NCBI GenBank assembly: GCA_024742605.1
Contig: JANSYC010000040.1
Span: 1-35,241, forward strand
Direction: 5' to 3'
From: Alphaproteobacteria bacterium
GTDB lineage: Bacteria; Pseudomonadota; Alphaproteobacteria; Thalassobaculales; Thalassobaculaceae
Length of the DNA stretch: 35,241 bases
The notes below the pieces were generated by a model. That model made no database searches. It saw only the letters and a program-made list of their open reading frames with translations, and was not told the origin of the DNA. Each line of letters begins with the position of its first letter. Position 1 is the first letter of the stretch. A program made the position numbers and the translations under genes. This document shows positions 30,743 to 35,241 of this stretch, one piece after another.

Positions 30743-33700
30743 CATAACACCCATTCGGGTGGTCATCGTCACGCTGGACGGACATCTGGCGAACGCGGTG
30801 ACGCGCGCGTCCGGACTGCTGCGCTCCGAGCTTCCCGGCCTGCAGGTCGGCTTTCACGCGGCCTCCGACTGGGGCGACGACGCAGAAGCGCTGGCGCGCT
30901 GCATCGCCGATCTGGAACGGGCGGACATCATCATCGCGACCATGATGTTCGTCGAAGAGAACATCCAAGCCATTCTGCCGACCCTGAAGGCCCGCCGCGA
31001 CTCCTGCGACGCCCTGGTCTGCTGCATGTCCGAAGGCGAGGTGATGAAACTCACCCGCATCGGCGGCTTCTCCATGGACGGCAGCCAGAAAGGCCCGCTG
31101 TCGCTGCTGAAGAAACTGCGCGGCAGCAAGAAGGGCGGGGCGCCCAAATCCGGTGCCAGCCAGATGGCGATGCTGCGGCGGATTCCGCGCATTCTGAAGT
31201 TCATTCCCGGGGCGGCCCAGGACGTACGCGCCTATTTCCTGACCCTGCAGTACTGGCTGGCCGGTTCCGACGTGAACATGGCCAACATGCTGCGCATGCT
31301 GATCAACCGCTACGCGGACGGGGCGCGGCGGCATCTGCGCGGCACCTTGACCCCGCAGGCACCGGTGGACTACCCGGAAGTCGGTCTCTACCATCCGAAG
31401 CTCGAGAACCGGATCACCGAGTCCCTCGATAAGCTCCCCAGGTTCACCGACACCAAGGGCAAGCCGAAGGGCCGGGTCGGCGTACTGGTGATGCGCTCCT
31501 ACGTTCTGGCGGGCGACAGCTCGCACTACAACGCCATGCTGATGGAGTTGGAGAAGCGCGGCCTTGAGGTGATCCCTGCCTTCGCGAGCGGCCTCGACTG
31601 CCGTCCTGCGATCGAGGCGTATTTCATGAAGGACGGACAGGCGACCGTCGACGCGGTCCTGTCCCTGACCGGGTTCTCCCTGGTCGGCGGCCCGGCCTAC
31701 AACGACTCAACCGCCGCCCAGGACATGCTCGCCAAGCTGGATGTGCCCTACATCGTGGCCCAGGCGGTGGAGTTCCAGACGCTGGAGCAATGGCGCGGCA
31801 ACGACCGCGGCCTGCTGCCGGTCGAGGCCACCATCCTGGTCGCGATCCCGGAGCTGGACGGGGCCACCTCGCCGACCGTGTTCGGCGGCCGCACCGGCGA
31901 CACCAGGACCTGCGCGAACTGCGATCCGAGCTGGTGCACCAACAAGGACAGCGCCCGGGCCATGTGTCCTGATGTGGAGCGGGTCCGGCAACTGGCGCGA
32001 CGCGTGGAGAAGCTGGTGAGTCTGCGTCGGGCCAAGCGGGCCGAGCGCAAGCTTGCCGTCGTGCTGTTCAATTTTCCGCCCAATGCCGGGGCAACCGGGA
32101 CCGCCGCCTACCTGTCGGTCTTCCGGTCCCTGTTCAATACCCTGAAAGGGCTGGCGACCGAAGGCTACACGATCGACCTCCCCGCCTCGGTCGAGGAGTT
32201 GCAGGACCGGGTTCTGGGCGGCAATTCCGCGACGCTCGGCTCCGATGCCAACGTGATGGCGCGGATCCCGGTCGACGACCACGTCCGGCGGGAGCCGTGG
32301 CTGCAGGAGATCGAAGCCGCCTGGGGGCCCGCCCCGGGCCGGCAGCTCACCGATGGCGGCAACATCCAGGTGCTGGGCGAGATGTTCGGCAATGTCATGG
32401 TCGGCGTCCAGCCGGGCTTCGGCTACGAGGGCGACCCGATGCGGTTGCTGTTCGAGAAGGGCCTGGCCCCGACCCACGCGTTCTCGGCCTTCTACAGATA
32501 TCTCCGGGAAGATTTCGGTGCCCATGCGGTACTGCATTTCGGCACCCACGGGGCGCTCGAATTCATGCCCGGCAAGCAGACCGGGCTGACCGGCGACTGC
32601 TGGCCGGACCGTCTGATCGGCGACATGCCGAACATCTATCTCTATGCCGCCAACAATCCGTCCGAGGGCACCATCGCCAAGCGGCGGGCCGCGGCCACCC
32701 TGGTCAGCTACCTGACCCCGCCGGTCACCAATGCAGGGCTCTACAAGGGCCTGGCCGAGTTGAAATCCTCGATTGACCGCTGGCGTATGCTGCCGCCGGA
32801 AGCCGAGACCGAACGCGAACAGATGCTGCCGGTGATCCAGGCCCAGGGCGCTGCCACCGAATTGGCGGCGCTTGATCCCGCCTGGACTTCCTCAGAAGGC
32901 GAGGCACGGGTCCAGGAGCTGTTCAAAGAGGTGATGGAGCTCGAAAGCACGCTGATCCCGCACGGTCTGCATGTGGTCGGCGAGATTCCGACCGCCGAAG
33001 AGCGTGTCGATCTGCTGGCCGCGATGGGTGAGGCCCGCACCGGCGTTGTTCCAAGCCGGGACCAGATCATCCGGCTGGTCGGCGGCATGGCGCCGCAGGA
33101 CATCGCGATGCGCGAAGACGGTGTCAACGCCACCATCGAGGACATCAAGAACCTGCAGGATCTGGCCGAGATCGACGCCAAGCTTCAGGTCAACGGCGAG
33201 ATCCAGGCCCTGGTCCACGCGCTCGACGGACGGTTCGTGAAACCGGTGTCGGGCGGCGATCTGATCCGCACCCCTTCGATCCTGCCGACCGGCCGGAACG
33301 TCCACGGTTTCGATCCGTTCCGCCTGCCGAGCGCCTATGCCGTGGCCGACGGCGCGGCCCAGGCGCAACGGTTGCTCGACCGGCACCTCGCAGACGGGAA
33401 GGGCGTGCCCCGCTCGGTCGCAATCGTGCTCTGGGGGACCGACAATCTGAAGAGCGAAGGCGGGCCGATCGGCCAGGCTCTGGCATTGATGGGGGCGAAA
33501 CCGCGCTTCGACAGCTACGGACGGCTGTGCGGCGCCGATCTGATCCCGCTCGAGGAGTTGGGCCGTCCGCGGATCGACGTGGTGATGACCCTGTCCGGCA
33601 TTTTCCGCGATCTGCTCCCTCTGCAGACCAAGCTGCTGGCGGAAGCCGCGTTCCTGGCGGCCGCGGCCGAGAACGAGCCGCTGGAGATGAATCACATCCG

Positions 33701-34487
33701 CGCCCACGCGCTGGTCTATCAGGAGCAGAACGGCTGCGATCTGGAGACCGCCTCCCTGCGGGTGTTCAGCAACGCCGACGGCGCCTATGGGGCGAATGTG
33801 AACCTGCTGGTCGACAGCGGCGCCTGGGACGACGAAGACGAGCTGGCGGAGGCCTATACCAAGCGCAAGTGCTTCGCCTATGACCGCCACGGCCGACCGG
33901 GCAACCAGTCGAAACTGCTCGAGAGCGTGCTGGGCGACATCGATCTGGCCTACCAGAATCTCGAATCGGTGGAGCTGGGCGTCACGACGGTCGACCACTA
34001 TTTCGACACGCTGGGCGGCATCGGTCGCGCGGTGCGCCGGGCCTCCGGCTCGGACGTGCCGATCTATATCGGCGATCAGACCCGCGGCGAAGGGCTGGTC
34101 CGCACCTTGGGCGAGCAGGTCGCCCTTGAAAGCCGCACCCGCATGCTGAACCCGAAATGGTACGAAGGCATGCTTGAGCACGGCTACGAAGGCGTGCGCA
34201 ATATCGAAGCGCAGCTGACGAACACTTTGGGCTGGTCGGCGACGACCGGCCAGGTCGATCCCTGGGTCTACCAGCAGATCACCCAGACCTTCGTACTCGA
34301 CACCGAAATGCGCGAGCGGTTGGCGCACCTGAACCCGAAGGCTTCGGCCCGGGTCGCCAACCGTCTGCTGGAAGCGCACGAACGCAATTATTGGGTCCCC
34401 GACGACGCCACTCTCGCAGCCCTTCGCCAAGCCGGCGAAGAGCTTGAGGACAGACTGGAAGGCGTGGCCGACGGGGTCGCCGCATGA
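30714..34487 (+). CDS. bchH: Magnesium chelatase subunit H
   Basis: The large porphyrin-binding subunit of Mg-chelatase, 1257 residues, which inserts Mg2+ into protoporphyrin IX with BchI and BchD (encoded elsewhere). The conserved N-terminus [16 protein letters not shown] fixes the start near ATG 30714 or 30717, inside bchB; the longer frame upstream is bchB read in another frame. CobN/BchH blocks include the Cys-rich [20 protein letters not shown] (near residue 400), [19 protein letters not shown] (near 610) and [14 protein letters not shown] near 1060. The overlap with bchB implies translational coupling. BchL follows 21 bases after the stop. Confidence 0.96.
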   Translation: MMPKRTSVSDITPIRVVIVTLDGHLANAVTRASGLLRSELPGLQVGFHAASDWGDDAEALARCIADLERADIIIATMMFVEENIQAILPTLKARRDSCDALVCCMSEGEVMKLTRIGGFSMDGSQKGPLSLLKKLRGSKKGGAPKSGASQMAMLRRIPRILKFIPGAAQDVRAYFLTLQYWLAGSDVNMANMLRMLINRYADGARRHLRGTLTPQAPVDYPEVGLYHPKLENRITESLDKLPRFTDTKGKPKGRVGVLVMRSYVLAGDSSHYNAMLMELEKRGLEVIPAFASGLDCRPAIEAYFMKDGQATVDAVLSLTGFSLVGGPAYNDSTAAQDMLAKLDVPYIVAQAVEFQTLEQWRGNDRGLLPVEATILVAIPELDGATSPTVFGGRTGDTRTCANCDPSWCTNKDSARAMCPDVERVRQLARRVEKLVSLRRAKRAERKLAVVLFNFPPNAGATGTAAYLSVFRSLFNTLKGLATEGYTIDLPASVEELQDRVLGGNSATLGSDANVMARIPVDDHVRREPWLQEIEAAWGPAPGRQLTDGGNIQVLGEMFGNVMVGVQPGFGYEGDPMRLLFEKGLAPTHAFSAFYRYLREDFGAHAVLHFGTHGALEFMPGKQTGLTGDCWPDRLIGDMPNIYLYAANNPSEGTIAKRRAAATLVSYLTPPVTNAGLYKGLAELKSSIDRWRMLPPEAETEREQMLPVIQAQGAATELAALDPAWTSSEGEARVQELFKEVMELESTLIPHGLHVVGEIPTAEERVDLLAAMGEARTGVVPSRDQIIRLVGGMAPQDIAMREDGVNATIEDIKNLQDLAEIDAKLQVNGEIQALVHALDGRFVKPVSGGDLIRTPSILPTGRNVHGFDPFRLPSAYAVADGAAQAQRLLDRHLADGKGVPRSVAIVLWGTDNLKSEGGPIGQALALMGAKPRFDSYGRLCGADLIPLEELGRPRIDVVMTLSGIFRDLLPLQTKLLAEAAFLAAAAENEPLEMNHIRAHALVYQEQNGCDLETASLRVFSNADGAYGANVNLLVDSGAWDDEDELAEAYTKRKCFAYDRHGRPGNQSKLLESVLGDIDLAYQNLESVELGVTTVDHYFDTLGGIGRAVRRASGSDVPIYIGDQTRGEGLVRTLGEQVALESRTRMLNPKWYEGMLEHGYEGVRNIEAQLTNTLGWSATTGQVDPWVYQQITQTFVLDTEMRERLAHLNPKASARVANRLLEAHERNYWVPDDATLAALRQAGEELEDRLEGVADGVAA

Positions 34488-34496
34488 ACACTGTAA

Positions 34497-35241
<745 letters not shown>

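Overview
The window is high-GC alphaproteobacterial DNA from a bacteriochlorophyll-making (purple-type) phototroph. The call rests on the block bchP-MFS-bchG-ppsR-aerR facing bchF-bchN-bchB-bchH-bchL, the layout known from purple-bacterial photosynthesis gene clusters. It is supported by a LexA box of the alphaproteobacterial type and an imuA-imuB-dnaE2 cassette. No rRNA, tRNA, CRISPR array or complete insertion sequence was seen.

Region 1 (1-9216): the tail of an unidentified gene, then one plus-strand operon. It encodes a PotABCD-type ABC importer (ATPase, Tat-exported binding protein, two permeases), an Asp/Glu/hydantoin racemase, and the HyuA and HyuB hydantoinase/oxoprolinase subunits. 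The operon has a sigma-54-like promoter and dyad symmetries upstream and a strong hairpin terminator at its end. It reads as a scavenging route in which a cyclic amide or related nitrogen compound is imported, racemised and opened with ATP.

Region 2 (9217-10321): a 26-codon minus-strand ORF behind a nearly perfect anti-16S Shine-Dalgarno sequence, and a remnant of isocitrate lyase missing both ends. Region 3 (10287-16103): a LexA-controlled mutagenic repair cassette, imuA-imuB-dnaE2. Region 4 (16100-18627, minus): cyanide-insensitive-type bd quinol oxidase cioA-cioB, plus a 31-residue DUF2474 protein starting inside the cioB stop. Region 5 (18680-19975): a lone SAM methyltransferase gene between two imperfect copies of a short repeat, one of which is the 3' end of the neighbouring gene.

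Region 6 (19955-35241) is one end of the photosynthesis cluster. Leftward: bchG, a PucC/LhaA-type MFS protein, bchP, tspO and a small membrane protein. The regulators ppsR and aerR/ppaA come next, also leftward. Rightward: bchF-bchN-bchB-bchH-bchL, covering Mg insertion (BchH), dark protochlorophyllide reduction (BchL/N/B) and C3-vinyl hydration (BchF). BchG and BchP finish the pigment by adding and reducing the isoprenoid tail. Three PpsR-like boxes of the form TGT-N12-ACG lie upstream of bchG (two) and bchF (one). The local PpsR appears to lack one of the two cysteines used for redox sensing in Rhodobacter.
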